From the NCBI GenBank assembly GCA_964036045.1, contig OZ038381.1, positions 70,618,242 through 70,682,241 on the forward strand: a DNA stretch of 64,000 nt, in the 5' to 3' direction. The notes beneath the pieces were generated by a model. That model saw only the letters and a list, made by a program, of their open reading frames with translations, searched no databases and was not told where the DNA came from. Position 1 is the stretch's first letter; each line of letters opens with the position of its first letter. This DNA comes from Eutreptiella sp. 'Long Island Sound 2002' (Eukaryota > Euglenozoa > Euglenophyceae > Eutreptiales > Eutreptiaceae). A program made the position numbers and the translations under genes. This document shows, piece by piece, positions 21,730-32,289 of this stretch.

Positions 21730-21739
21730 AGGAAGGGGG
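21730..21739 (+). promoter_or_regulatory. Polypurine tract of truncated chromovirus
   Basis: AGGAAGGGGG lies immediately before a TG dinucleotide that fits an LTR start. Plus-strand DNA synthesis primes from such tracts in LTR retrotransposons. Its position about 1 kb after the integrase stop on the same strand fits. Confidence 0.6.
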
Positions 21740-22359
21740 TGTAATGTGTAGTACCGAACGCCGACAGATCGCCGTAGAATACTGACAGATGGCCGCTGAT
21801 TGCAGACAGATCGTGGCGCCTGAGGGTCGCGCTACAAGAATGTAAGTCGCGACGACCAGAGATTGTCAGGAATGAAGAAAGAAGAAAGCAATTACAGGTA
21901 AATTCCGAATCTTTTAATAGTCAGCGAGTTGCATGGATCGTTCCGATTCCAATGCTGCTTCACTGACAGGTGCGAGAAGCAAAGGAGATTCCAGGGTACA
22001 TGGAGTGCAACACCTCCTTTTCCCTCTCTCTCTTTTTCGCACTGTCTCTTTCCTTCCACAAATGGCGAGTGTAGTTGTGTAGTCTGTGTGCGTGGCGCCC
22101 TCACTTAGATACCTAGGGGGCTGTCTACTGTCAAGTTGAGTTATGGTTGAGTGTTAAGTGTAGTTGCGTTCGTTGTGTGTTGTCGCCGGTTTTGTCAGTT
22201 GATTTTTGCCGACGTTGGTATGTCTACCAATTTCGGAGAGGTTGAAACATGTTTTGAAAACCTTCGGCTTTACTAGTTCCTGCACAAGGATAGTTAGTGT
22301 GAGCAAGCTTTAACCCCCCTTCCCCTTCCAAGCGTACCCTCGCTTCCACTAGTTATCCG
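21740..22359 (+). repeat. Probable 3' LTR, left part
   Basis: The LTR is inferred to start TGTAATGTGTAGTACCG after the polypurine tract. It has no coding content. No second LTR is in the window, so its true end is unknown. A 15-base sequence at its right edge (22345-22359) is repeated at 29801-29815, which suggests that the LTR was split by the intervening 7.4-kb satellite block and resumes at 29816. Confidence 0.5.
22345..22359 (+). repeat. 15-bp direct repeat, left copy (candidate target-site duplication)
   Basis: TCCACTAGTTATCCG is identical at 22345-22359 and 29801-29815, exactly bracketing the satellite-bearing block. Confidence 0.5.
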
Positions 22360-22364
22360 GGATA

Positions 22365-24434
22365 TACAGGAGGAGCACGCACACCAGCACACACACACCC
22401 CAACAACCCAGCCAGGAGTGGCGGGGCGCAGCCGAAACCCGAGCCCAAACACACACACCCACACCGCACACCCCAGCCAGGAGTGGCAGGGTACAATGGG
22501 GGCACGCACAAGAGCACACACACACCCCAACACCCCAGCCAGGAGTGGCGGGGCGCAGCCGACACCCGAGCCCAAACACACACGGCCACGGCGCGGACCC
22601 CAGCCAGGAGTGGCGGGGTGCAAGCAGAGCGCCCACACCAGCACACACACAGCCCAACACCCCAGCCAGGAGTGGCGGGGTGTAGCCGAAACCCGAGCCC
22701 AAACACACACACCCACAGCGCGCACCCCAGCCAGGAGCGGCGGGGTGCAAGCGGAGCGCCCACACCAGCACACACACAGCCCAACACCCGAGCCAGGAGT
22801 GGCGGGGCGCAGCCGAAACCCGAGCCCAAACACACACACCCGCGGCGGGAACCCCAGCCAGGAGTGGCAGGGTGCAAGCGGAGCGCCCACACCAGCACAC
22901 ACACACCCCAACAGCCCAGCCAGGAGTGGCGGGGTGCAGCCGAAACCCGAGCCCAAACACACACACCCACACCACACATACCAGCCAGGAGTGGCGGGGT
23001 ACAAGGTGGGCACGCACACCAGCACACACACACCCCAACACCCCAGCCAGGAGTGGCGGGGCGCAGCCGAAATCCGAGCCCAAACACACACACCCGCGGC
23101 GCGCACCCCGGCCAGGAGTGGCGGGGTGCAAGCGGAGCGCCCACACCAGCACACACACAGCCAAACACCCCAGCCAGGAGTGGCAGGGTGCAGCCGAAAC
23201 CCGAGCCCAAACACACACACCCACGGCGTGCACCCCAGCCAGGAGTGGCGGGGTGCAGGCAGAGCGAGCACAACAGCACACACACAGCCCAACACCCCAG
23301 CCAGGGATGGCGGGGTGCAGCCGAAACCCGAGCCCAAACACACACACCCAACGCGCGCACCCCAGCCAGGAGTGGCAGGGTGCAAGCGGGGCGCCCTCAC
23401 CAGCACACACACAGCCAAACACCCCAGCCAGGAGTGGCGGGTTGCAGCCGAAACCCGAGCCCAAACACACACACCCCCACCGCACACCCCAGCCAGGAGT
23501 GGCTGGGTACAAGGGGGGCACGCACACAAACACGCACACCCCAACACCCCAGCCAGGAGTGGCGGGGCGCAGCCGAAACCAGAGCCCAAGCACACACACC
23601 CAAGCCGCGCACCCCGACCAGGAGTGGCGGGGTACGGGGGGAGCAGGCACACAAACACGCACACCCCAACACCCCAGCATGAAGTGTCGGGGCGCAGCCG
23701 AAACCTGAGCCCAAACACACACACCCATACCGCGCACCCCACCCAGGAGTGGCGGGGTGCAAGCGGAGCGCGCGCACGAGGAGACACACAGCCCAACACC
23801 CCAGCCAGGAGTGGCGGGGCGCAGCCGAAACCCAAGCCCAAACACATACACCCACACCGCGCACCCCAGCCAGGAGTGGCGGGGTGCAAGCGGAGCACGC
23901 ACAGGAGCACACACACAGCCCAACAGCCCAGCCAGGAGTGGCGGGGCGCAGCCGAAACCCGAGCCCAAGCACGCACACCCAAGCCGCACACCCCAGCCGA
24001 GAGAGGCGGGGTACAGGAGGAGCACACACACCAGCACACACACACCCCAACATCCGAGCCAGGAGTGGCGGGGCGCAGCCAAAACCCGAGCCCAAACACA
24101 CAAACCCACACCGCACACCCCAGCCAGGAGTGGCGGAGTACAATGGGGGCAAGCACAGGAGCACACACAAACCCCAACACCCCTGCCAGGAGTTGCGGGG
24201 CGCAGCCTATACCCGAGCCCAAACACACACACCCACGGCGCGTACCCCAGCCAGGAGTGGCGGGGTGCAGGCAGAGCGAGCACACCAGCACACACACAGT
24301 CCAACACCCCACCCAGGAGTGGCGGGGCGCAGCCGAAACCCGAGCCCAAACACACACACCCACGGCGCGCAACCCAGCCAGGAGTGGCGGGGGGCAAGCG
24401 GAGCGCCCACACCAGCACACACACACCCCAACAC
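22365..24434 (+). repeat. Satellite A: 127-bp dimeric tandem repeat, about 16 copies
   Basis: The core CCAGCCAGGAGTGGCGGGG recurs every 62 then 65 bases. One half-unit continues with AGCCGAAACCCGAGCCC and a (CA)n tract; the other with variants of AAGCGGAGCGCCCACACCAG. The composite period is 127 bases, with about 16 repeats and modest divergence. Because the strand carries almost no stops and the period is not a multiple of three, several frames stay open on both strands for 250-790 codons. Those frames are artefacts of the repeat and are not annotated as genes. Confidence 0.9.
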
Positions 24435-25766
24435 CCCAGCGGGGAGTGAGGTTGGAGGTTTCAGGTTTGATTTTGCGGGTACTAGACGCCTTTCGGCCCC
24501 GGGGGGCCACCTGGTCGGGCCAGGTGATATCCTCCCCACCGGGTCCTAGTGGAAGGCCCTCCAAGACGCACCTCCCGCCTGGTGGCGGAGTTCCCCGGGT
24601 TCACAGGGCTCGGAGCCCCGTCCCTCCCCTGCTTCCCCATTTTGCAACTCCCAGTCAGTGCATCAATTCGCAGTCGTGGCTGCGGGCGGTTACCCACCGC
24701 GTCGCCCCCCTAATGTGTGGTCGCCCGGGGCGCCGGCGCCGCCGGGCCCGTGCTACTGGCTTGTCGCCAGTCGGACCCCCTTGGGCTAGCGCGGAGGCTG
24801 CCTAGCCTAGGGGTTGGGGCGTGGCGCAGTGCGCCACTACTGCTTTGGCGGGTTCAGTGCCCCGTCCGTGTGTGCGCGGCGCTCGCGGCTGGTTCGGGGG
24901 GCTCGGGCCAGTACCTGGTGTTGTGTCTCTCCCGTTTCCCCCATCCCGCCCCGCGTATCCCGCGTACCGTCTGGGTGTCCCTTACCCTCGCTCGCTGGTA
25001 CGCCATTCCACGCGGTCTGTGCGTTCCGCGAGCTCGGTCCGGTTGCCCTTCTGGTAGTCCCCGCGTGCCCTTTGTGTGTGTGTGGGCTCGGGCTCCCGCG
25101 GCGCCCACTCCCCCCCCCCCCTTTCGGGTGTGGTGCCCTCTGGGCCCCCTCGTCTACGCGGGCTGTAGCGCCGCAGCCAGTGCAGCCAGCACTGGTGGCA
25201 CCCAGGGCAGGGAAGCACACTCCGCGCCTTGGTGCCCCTCCATCTGCCCAGAGTACGCCCTCGGCCGTGGGAGCCGGACCCAGCCCGCGAGGCAGCACCA
25301 CCTGTGCCTAAGGCAGTCAAGGAGTGCGGCTCTGACCCCAGTCGTGCCACGTACCACCGCCTTCCCGTGCCAATAGGCAGTCGTGGAGTGGTTGGGTAGC
25401 ATGTCCTTGTGACGTGGAGGTTGCGAGCCCAGGCCCACATCTCCCCCGGCGGGCTCAGCGTCAGGCTCTCCAGCCTCCCTGCCGGGGCCTGGAGCACCAG
25501 GCACACACTTCCCCGCGCCATGTGCGCCAACGCCGAACAACAATGGAGCAAGCAGGTGTGCCACAGCCCCCCCCCCCCCCCTCAGACACACAAGGGCACA
25601 TACACACAGGCACGGCGGCATCTCCCGCCCGCGAGCGCCACCGCGGGGTCTGGGGGCGGTCAACAGTCCGGTAGGCCTTGTGACCGGACACCCGGGTACG
25701 GCCGCCCAGTCGGGTCCCGCAGGGAAGGCGGCGCGGACCGTGGGTAGGCGACCAGGCGAGGCCTTG
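24435..25766 (+). repeat. Unique GC-rich segment between satellites A and B; inverted copy at 36.83-37.44 kb
   Basis: Starting near AGGTTTGATTTTGCGGGTAC, the first 650 bases are alignable with the reverse complement of 36.83-37.44 kb (shared landmarks: TACTAGACGCCTTTCGGCC or variant, CCCCCCTAATG, TGGTACGCCATTCCA). No reading frame looks like a folded protein; open frames on both strands are Arg/Pro/Gly-rich. It is probably an internal part of the same composite element as the satellites. Confidence 0.6.
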
Positions 25767-25803
25767 ACCCAACCCAACCCAACCCAACCCCCCCCCCCCC
25801 CCT
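25767..25803 (+). repeat. Short (CCCAA)n tract running into poly-C
   Basis: About five CCCAA units are followed by a long C-run. The motif is telomere-like in form (TTGGG on the other strand), but the tract is short and internal. Confidence 0.7.
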
Positions 25804-25949
25804 GGGTCGTGTGGCGTGCGCACCTCGCGCGGTCCCGACAGTGGGCGCTGCTAGGGGTGTTCCACGTGGTCCGTGCCCCTCCGCGTGCCTTGCCCCGGTC
25901 GCTTGCTTTGTCTGCCGTGCTTGGGGAAGGGCGGTCCGGTCCCGGTTCC

Positions 25950-28855
25950 CCCCTACCTGGCTGTTGTTGCGAGGGGCATCTGAGGTCCGGCGCTCCCCCT
26001 CCCCCGACTGCCCGTCCACTGGGCGGGCTGTTGGGGTCCGCTACCCACGTGCTGTGGGCGCGGGTGTGTGGGTGTGGGGGCCCAACACTGTCCCCTTGGC
26101 CTGCATGCCCTGTGGGGGCTGTGTGCCGCGGGGGTGGTGTGGTGGGGTACCGTCCCTGGGGGGGGGGTGGCCTGCCAATGTTGTGAGGGGCGTCTGGTGT
26201 CAGGCGCTGTCCCTCCCCCGACCGCCCGTCCTCTGAGGCGGGCGGCCGGGCTTCTGCGACCCCTGTGTCCCGGGTGCGGTCGGTGCGGGTGTGGGGACCC
26301 AGAACCGGCCCCACGGCGCACGCCCTTGCGGGCCGGCGTTGCGCGCCGTGGGGGTGGCGGAAGGGGGTCCCCGGGGGGGGTGCCGTCCGCCGTTGTGAGG
26401 GGCGTCTGGGGTCAGGCGCTCCCCCTTCTCCGACTGCCCGCCCTCTGGGCGGGCTGCCGGGACCCACTACCGAATGGCTGTTGGTGCGGGGAGATGCGGG
26501 CGTGGGGACCCATCTCCAACCCCACAGCACGCGCTCTTGCGAGCTGGCTTTGCACGCTGTGGGGGCTGCACGAGGGCGCCCGGGGGGGGCGCCTCCTGCC
26601 TGGGTCAAGGGCGTCCGGGGTCGGGCGCTCTGCAACCCCTGACTGCCCGCCCTCTGGGCGGGCTGTCGGGGCCCATTACCCACTGGCTGTGGGTGCGGGG
26701 GGGTGCAGGTGTGGGGACCCGTCACCAACCCCACAGCGCGCGCTCTTGCGTACTGTTGGGGCGGCATGGGGGTGCCGAGGGGGGGGGGCTCTTGCCTGGG
26801 TGTGGGGCGTCCGGGGTCGGGCGCTCTCCCACCCCCGACTGCCCGCCCTCTGGGCGGGCTGCCAGGGCCCACTACCCAGTGGCTGTGGTCGCTGGGGGAT
26901 GCGGGCGTGGGGACCCGTCACCAACCCCACAGCGCGCGCTCTTGCGAGCTGGCTTTGCGCGCTGTGGAAGCGGCACGAGGGCGTCCGGGGGGGGCGCCTC
27001 CTGCCTGGGTGAGGGGCGTCTGTGGTCGGGCGCTCTCCCACCCCCGACTGCCTGCCCTCTGGGCAGGCTGCCGGGTCCCACTACCCACTGGCTGTCGGTG
27101 CGGGGGGTGCGGGCGTGGGGACCCGTCACCAACCCCACAGCGCAATCTCTTGCGTGCTGTGGGGGCGGCATGAGGGTGCCCGGGGGGGGCGCCTCTTGCC
27201 TGGGTGTGGGGCGTCCGGGGTCGCGCGATCTCCCACCCACGACTGCCTGCCCTCTGGGCGGGCTGCCGGGGCCCACTACCCACTGGCTGTGGGTGCGGGG
27301 GGGTGCGGGCGTGGGGACCCGTCACCAACCCCACAGCGCGCGCTCTTGCGAGCTGGCTTTGTGCGCTGTGGGGACGGCATGAGGGTGCCCGGGGGGGGGG
27401 GGGCTCTTGCCTGGGTGTGGGGCGTCCGGAGTCGGGCGCTCTCCCACCGCCGACTCCTCGCCCTCTGGGCGGGCTGCCGGGGCCCATTACCCACTGGCTG
27501 TGGGTGCGGGGGGGTGCGGGCGTGGGGACCCGTCACCAACTCCACAGCGCGCGCTCTTGCGTGCTGTGGGGGCGGCATGAGGGTGCCCGGGGGGGGCGCC
27601 TCTTGCCTGGGTGTGGGGCGTCCGGGGTCGGGCGCTCTGCCACCCCCGACTGCCCGCCCTCTGGGCGGGCTGCCGGGGCCCACTACCCACTGGCTGTGGG
27701 TGCGGCAGGGGTGCGGGCGTGGGGACCCGTCACCAACCCCACAGCGCACTCTCTTGCGTCCTGTTGGGGCGGCATGAGGGTGCCCGGGGGGGGCGCCTCT
27801 TGCCTGGATGTGGGGCGTCCGGGGTCGGGCGCTCTGCCAACCCCGACTGCCCGCCCTCTGGGCGGGCTGCCGGGGCCCACTACCCACTGGCTGTGGGTGC
27901 GGGGGCTGCGGGCGTGGAGACCCGTCACCAACCCCACAGCGCGCGCTCTTGCGAGCTGGCTTTGCGCGCTCTGGGCGCGGCACGAGGGCGCCTGGGGGGG
28001 CGCCTCCTGCCTGGGTGTGGGGCGTCCGGAGTCGGGCGCTCTGCCACCCCCGACTGCCCGCCCTCTGGGCGGGCTGCCGGGGCCCACTACCCACTGGCTG
28101 TGGGTGCGGCAGGGGTGCGGGCGTGGGGACCCGTCACCAACCCCACAGCGCACTCTCTTGCGTCCTGTGGGGGCGGCATGAGGGTGCCCGGGGGGGGCGC
28201 CTCTTGCCTGGGTGTGGGGCGTCCGGGGTCGGGCGCTCTGCCACCCCCGACTGCCCGCCCTCTGGGCGGGCTGCCGGGGCCCACTACCCACTGGCTGTGG
28301 GTGCGGGGGCTGCGGGCGTGGAGACCCGTCACCAACCCCACAGCGCGCGCTTTTGCGAGCTGGCTCTGCGCGCTGTGGGCGCGGCACGAGGGCGCCTGGG
28401 GGGGGCACCTCCTGCCTGGGTGTGGGGTGTCCGGAGTCGGGCGCTCTGCCACCCCCGACGGCCCGCCCTCTGGGCGGGCTGCCGGGGCCCACTACCCACT
28501 GGCTGTGAATGCGGCAGGGGTGCGGGCGTGGGGACCCGTCACCAACCCCACAGCGCACTCTCTTGCGTCCTGTTGGGGCGGCATGAGGCTGCCCGGGGGG
28601 GGCGCCTCTTGCCTGGATGTGGGGCGTCCGGGGTCGGGCGCTCTGCCACCCCCGACTGCCCGCCCTCTGGGCGGGCTGACGGGGCCCACTACCCACTGGC
28701 TGTGGGTGCGGGGGCTGCGGGCGTGGAGACCCGTCACCAACCCCACAGCGCACTCTCTTGCGAGCTGGCTTTGCGCGCTCTGGGCGCGGCACGAGGGCGT
28801 CTGGGGGGGGCGCCCCCTGCCTGGGTGTGGTTCGTCCGGGGTCGGGCGCTCTCCC
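25950..28855 (+). repeat. Satellite B: alternating 196/208-bp tandem repeat, 12 or more copies, two hairpins each
   Basis: The landmark GCGTCCGGGGTCGGGCGCTC occurs at spacings that alternate between about 196 and about 208 bases from 26.6 to 28.85 kb, so the higher-order unit is about 405 bases. Copies left of 26.6 kb are more diverged. Each monomer carries a perfect 8-bp hairpin (GCCCGCCC-TCT-GGGCGGGC) and a longer imperfect one (CACAGCGCGC...GCGCGCTGTG). Long G-runs recur in each unit. Open frames on both strands arise from stop-poor repeats. They are not supported as genes. Confidence 0.9.
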
Positions 28856-28856
28856 A

Positions 28857-29300
28857 GCACCAGGAGTGGCAGGGTGCAGCCGATACCCGAGCCCAAGCAC
28901 ACACACTCACGCCGCACGCCCCAGCCAGGAGGGGCGGGTTACAGGAGGAGCACGCACACCAGCACACACACACCCCAACACCCCAGCCAGGAGTGGCAGG
29001 GCGCAGCCGAAACCCGAGCTGAAGCACAGACACCCACGCCGCACACCCCAGCCAGGAGTGGCGGTTTGCAAGCGGAGCGCGCACACAAGCAGAAACAAAC
29101 CCCGACACCCCAGCCAGGAGTGGCGGGGCGCAGCCGGAACCCGAACCCAACCACACACCCCCACACCGCACACCCCAGCCAGGAGTGGCAGGGTACAAGC
29201 GAAGCGCACACACAAGCGCAGACACACCCCAACACCCCAGCCAGGAGTGGCGGGGCGCAGCCGAAACCCGAACCAAACCACAACCCAGACCCAAACACAA
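28857..29300 (+). repeat. Satellite A, second block
   Basis: The CCAGGAGTGGC core and CCGAAACCCGAGC motifs of satellite A resume directly after satellite B, with about three and a half 127-base units, then fade near 29300. Satellite B therefore sits inside a satellite A context. Confidence 0.85.
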
Positions 29301-29800
29301 CTGCCACGCAACAGTAGGAAACCCAGTGTCCATAGCCCGGGCACTGAGGCAGCCCGTGCCATGCAGGTGACCCGGCCAAACGAGATCCGGACACCAGGGG
29401 TAAGGCTGCATCCTAAGGCCTGCGCAGCTTTGGGACTTGAGGCGGAGCGTGCGACACCCAGGCACCTTCGAACCCCAGTACCAAGAACATGCATGCATGC
29501 CTTGGGAACGTGATACGCCAGGAAGTCCGGTGAACCCCTAGGGTTCCGCCCAAAGGAGGGGACGTGCGCAAGCACGAGGGCCCACCCTCCCGGCATGACA
29601 AGCAGTCACGCTGGCGGCGATCAGCCCTCCCGGTGTTGCCCAGGGGCGCTTTGTTGGGGGCCACCAGTCAGGTCTACCGGGATGTAAGCCGCCTCCCCTC
29701 TTCACGCGCGGAACCTCTTCCTTTTCGTCACAGGGGCGACGCCAGGGGGAACCATGGGGCGCCTCTCCACGACCCAGTGCACCTACCTACCTACCTACTC
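29301..29800 (+). other. Right tail of composite satellite element
   Basis: GC-rich, non-coding as far as I can see. It ends with a (CCTA)n tract at about 29782-29799 beside the right copy of the 15-bp direct repeat. Confidence 0.45.
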
Positions 29801-29815
29801 TCCACTAGTTATCCG
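29801..29815 (+). repeat. 15-bp direct repeat, right copy
   Basis: Identical to 22345-22359. Confidence 0.5.
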
Positions 29816-30264
29816 TCGCCTTTAATAGGTTCGTGTAGGGTAGCCCCCTCGCTCCTCTCCTTGGCGTCCTTGGATAGGGGGCGTCCGTTCACAGACAGCT
29901 TGTCTACAGCATGCGAAGATTGATCGCCAAGGTTTTCTGTCAGTTTACCTTACTATCTGTTCGTTGCTTCTCTCTCCTCTCTTTCCTTGTGTCTTTGCAT
30001 TTCCATATTCCATTGCAAAGGTGGATTTCGATGAGAGAATCACCGAACACATGTACTTTGCTTGCAATGTTTTGTTGTCATGTGGTCCTTCATTGTTGAT
30101 GAGAAGTTATCAAACATTATGTGCATATGAGTTTAGATTCATTGACATATGACATTTGTAGCAAGAATAATCGTTTGGGGATATCCCATAGCCGGGGATC
30201 AGGCCACGCAGGGGGGGCCGCGGGGCGCAGGGCATGAAGGAAACCAAACACTCCCCTCCCTAGC
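29816..30264 (+). other. AT-richer DNA, possible continuation of split LTR
   Basis: Composition drops abruptly in GC at 29816. No coding frame is convincing. If the 15-bp repeat is a target duplication, this is the remainder of the LTR that starts at 21740. A GC-rich patch at about 30190-30235 ends it. Confidence 0.3.
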
Positions 30265-31915
30265 ATGATTCCCAAAATGTTAGAAAGCTTTGAGGCGTGG
30301 GATCACCCTCAATACCTCAAGGGAAAACTTGACCGACCCACGAGAGGATTGAAGAACATGGAGGGAACAAGGGAAACAGGCTTGGTCAATCTCAAAACAA
30401 TATTGCTGCCCATTTGCTGCACATTCTCCTGTGCACTGGTGGCCGATGCAAGGGCACCTTTTGTTTGTTCCCATCCATCTTTGACGGATCCTGACATGTG
30501 GGCCATGGCCTCTTCCATGTGCACCAACTGTTGAGGGATGTCTTGCACCTTCACCAAATACTTCTGCACTTCCTCGAAGTTCCCTTTGCGGCAAGAATAT
30601 TCCCCGGTGTTGTGGATGAAGTTATTGAGGGTGGCGATGGAGTATCCAGTGTCTCTCTGATTAGGCCTTGGCATCGGCCAGCTCCCCCGCGTGCTTGGAC
30701 AACGTGTGTCTCACTTCACCGTCAGTGATCACTCAGCTTTCAATCTGCCCTGTGAGTTCTCCCTCCGCCTTTGCATTGTGCTCCTTCATCGCCCGGCCTT
30801 CCGCTTGATAGATTCCTTTTGCTTTATTCTGGTCATGTTGCAGTGCCGCTCCATATCCTCGTACTTGCTCCATCTTCGCCACCATGGGTCCCCGACTCTT
30901 GTATAGTGCTTCTTTGCTCTCTTTCTGCACCGCCCAAATGCGCCACTGGAGGTCATCATACCTCATGTGCACGTCGTCCCTGACTTCATACTGATGGCGC
31001 TCCAAGACGTCCCGGTGCTCGATGTCGCAACATTCTTCCACCGCGCATCTTGGTGGCCGCTCCTCCATCGGCAGGATTATCTCCCGTCCTTGTCCCCTCT
31101 TCGGCTCCGGCTTGGACAGATCCGGCCTTTCTCCTCATTTTCCTCCTTGATGCACTGGACTGTCCTCATCTGAGGTGGGATTGTTGTGGGCTGCCTGTCT
31201 CCTGTGGGACGTGGTCAGGCTCTAACACTGCGTCCATACACAGCAGGAACACCGCCCTCTCTGAGTCGGGTGCCCAAACGGATTTGCCTACTTCATCCCA
31301 ACCGTATTTCAGCGGCTTTGGGTGGCTGCTTACGTCCTCTGCTAAGGATGTGCGGCAGCTTGTCGGTGACGCTCCAGGTGCAGATTGTGCTTTCCAGCGC
31401 GGAGATTCTTTTTGCCGCTACATGTTCTCCTCATCCAACGTTGCTGTGCCGTGCGTTACGTTTGTCACTCCCGCAGTGTTCACCGATTTTTCCACTTCAA
31501 CCTTGGAATACGGTGCTCCTGCTGACAAGATGGGCGGCAACGAGTGTGCAAACCTCCCTGCCCTTACCTCAACCTGTTCAGCCGGGCAGGGGCACTCGCA
31601 GTGGGGCTTCAGTAGGGGAGAGTTTACTCTCTCACCCACATCCCGTGCTAGACAGCCGCTAGTTAGGCAGTCTTTGGTGCGCAGCAGAGCGCGTAGTGTC
31701 TGATTGTGTGGTTTCTGGGCTCCTTCTGAGTGAACCGGAGGAGCCGCTTGGGCTGTCTTCAGTTCCTGGGCATATGGCCTGTGTGCCCCGCGGTTCAGGG
31801 CAATATTTTTCACTAGGATTCCAACTGCGCAGTTGGTTCGTTCTCTGGGACACTGCGACCCCCTTGCCTTCTTCGGTGTTGTCTTGCTGCTCGTCCTGCT
31901 GTCCTCTGTGGGCAA
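30265..31915 (-). pseudogene. Gag-like coiled-coil gene fragments, unidentified
   Basis: Three minus-strand frames look protein-like. From 5' to 3' they are 31915-31418 (basic and Pro-rich, with ATLDEENM at its end), 31068-30733 (charged helical, e.g. RYDDLQWRIWAVQKESKEAL) and 30674-30309 (GNFEEVQKYLVKVQDIPQQL, then MEEAMAHMSGSVKDGWEQTK). Stops separate them. The helical, charged composition suits a retroelement Gag or a structural coiled-coil protein; no zinc knuckle or enzyme motif is visible. They may be exons or a decayed single ORF. Confidence 0.35.
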
Positions 31916-32289
31916 TATTGCTCAATAGGTTGATTTGCCACATGATTCCGCCTCCTGTTGGATTCCCACGCTCGAGCTGTGTACCGTCAGTCGAGTGTGG
32001 AGAAGGTGCTCAGTGTTCACGGGTTTGCAGGGTTTGCTGTTGTGCGCAGCTGTGACCTCTTCTTTTCGACGGTCGGTTGTTTCATGAGTGGCGGTGTGAG
32101 GTTTCCCGCTGGAAACAGCACTCTCTCCACTCTTTCCACAGTGCCTGCGGGCGTGGTGTACTCAAGACTACTACTGGGCCTCGCTTCTGTGCATGGTGTT
32201 GCCAACGCTGTGCTTGAGCGCTGCTATTCTCTTAGTCCTCTTGGTCACCTGATTCCTCTGTAGACTGTGGGTCCTATTGGTGTCTTATT
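31916..32289. other. No gene seen
   Basis: Mixed-composition DNA with short open frames on both strands, none convincing. Confidence 0.4.

Noticed and set aside
22294-24805. Large ORFs (up to 795 codons) on both strands
   Set aside because: They follow the 127-bp satellite through all frames and have repeat-peptide products with no folded character.
25767-25803. Internal telomere tract
   Set aside because: Only about five CCCAA units merging into poly-C; too short and without a partner.
22365-28855. CRISPR array
   Set aside because: Repeats are contiguous with no unique spacers and the setting is eukaryotic.
25154-29317. Several long ORFs over satellite B on both strands
   Set aside because: Stop-poor GC-rich tandem repeat; frames contradict each other and repeat the same peptide in different frames.
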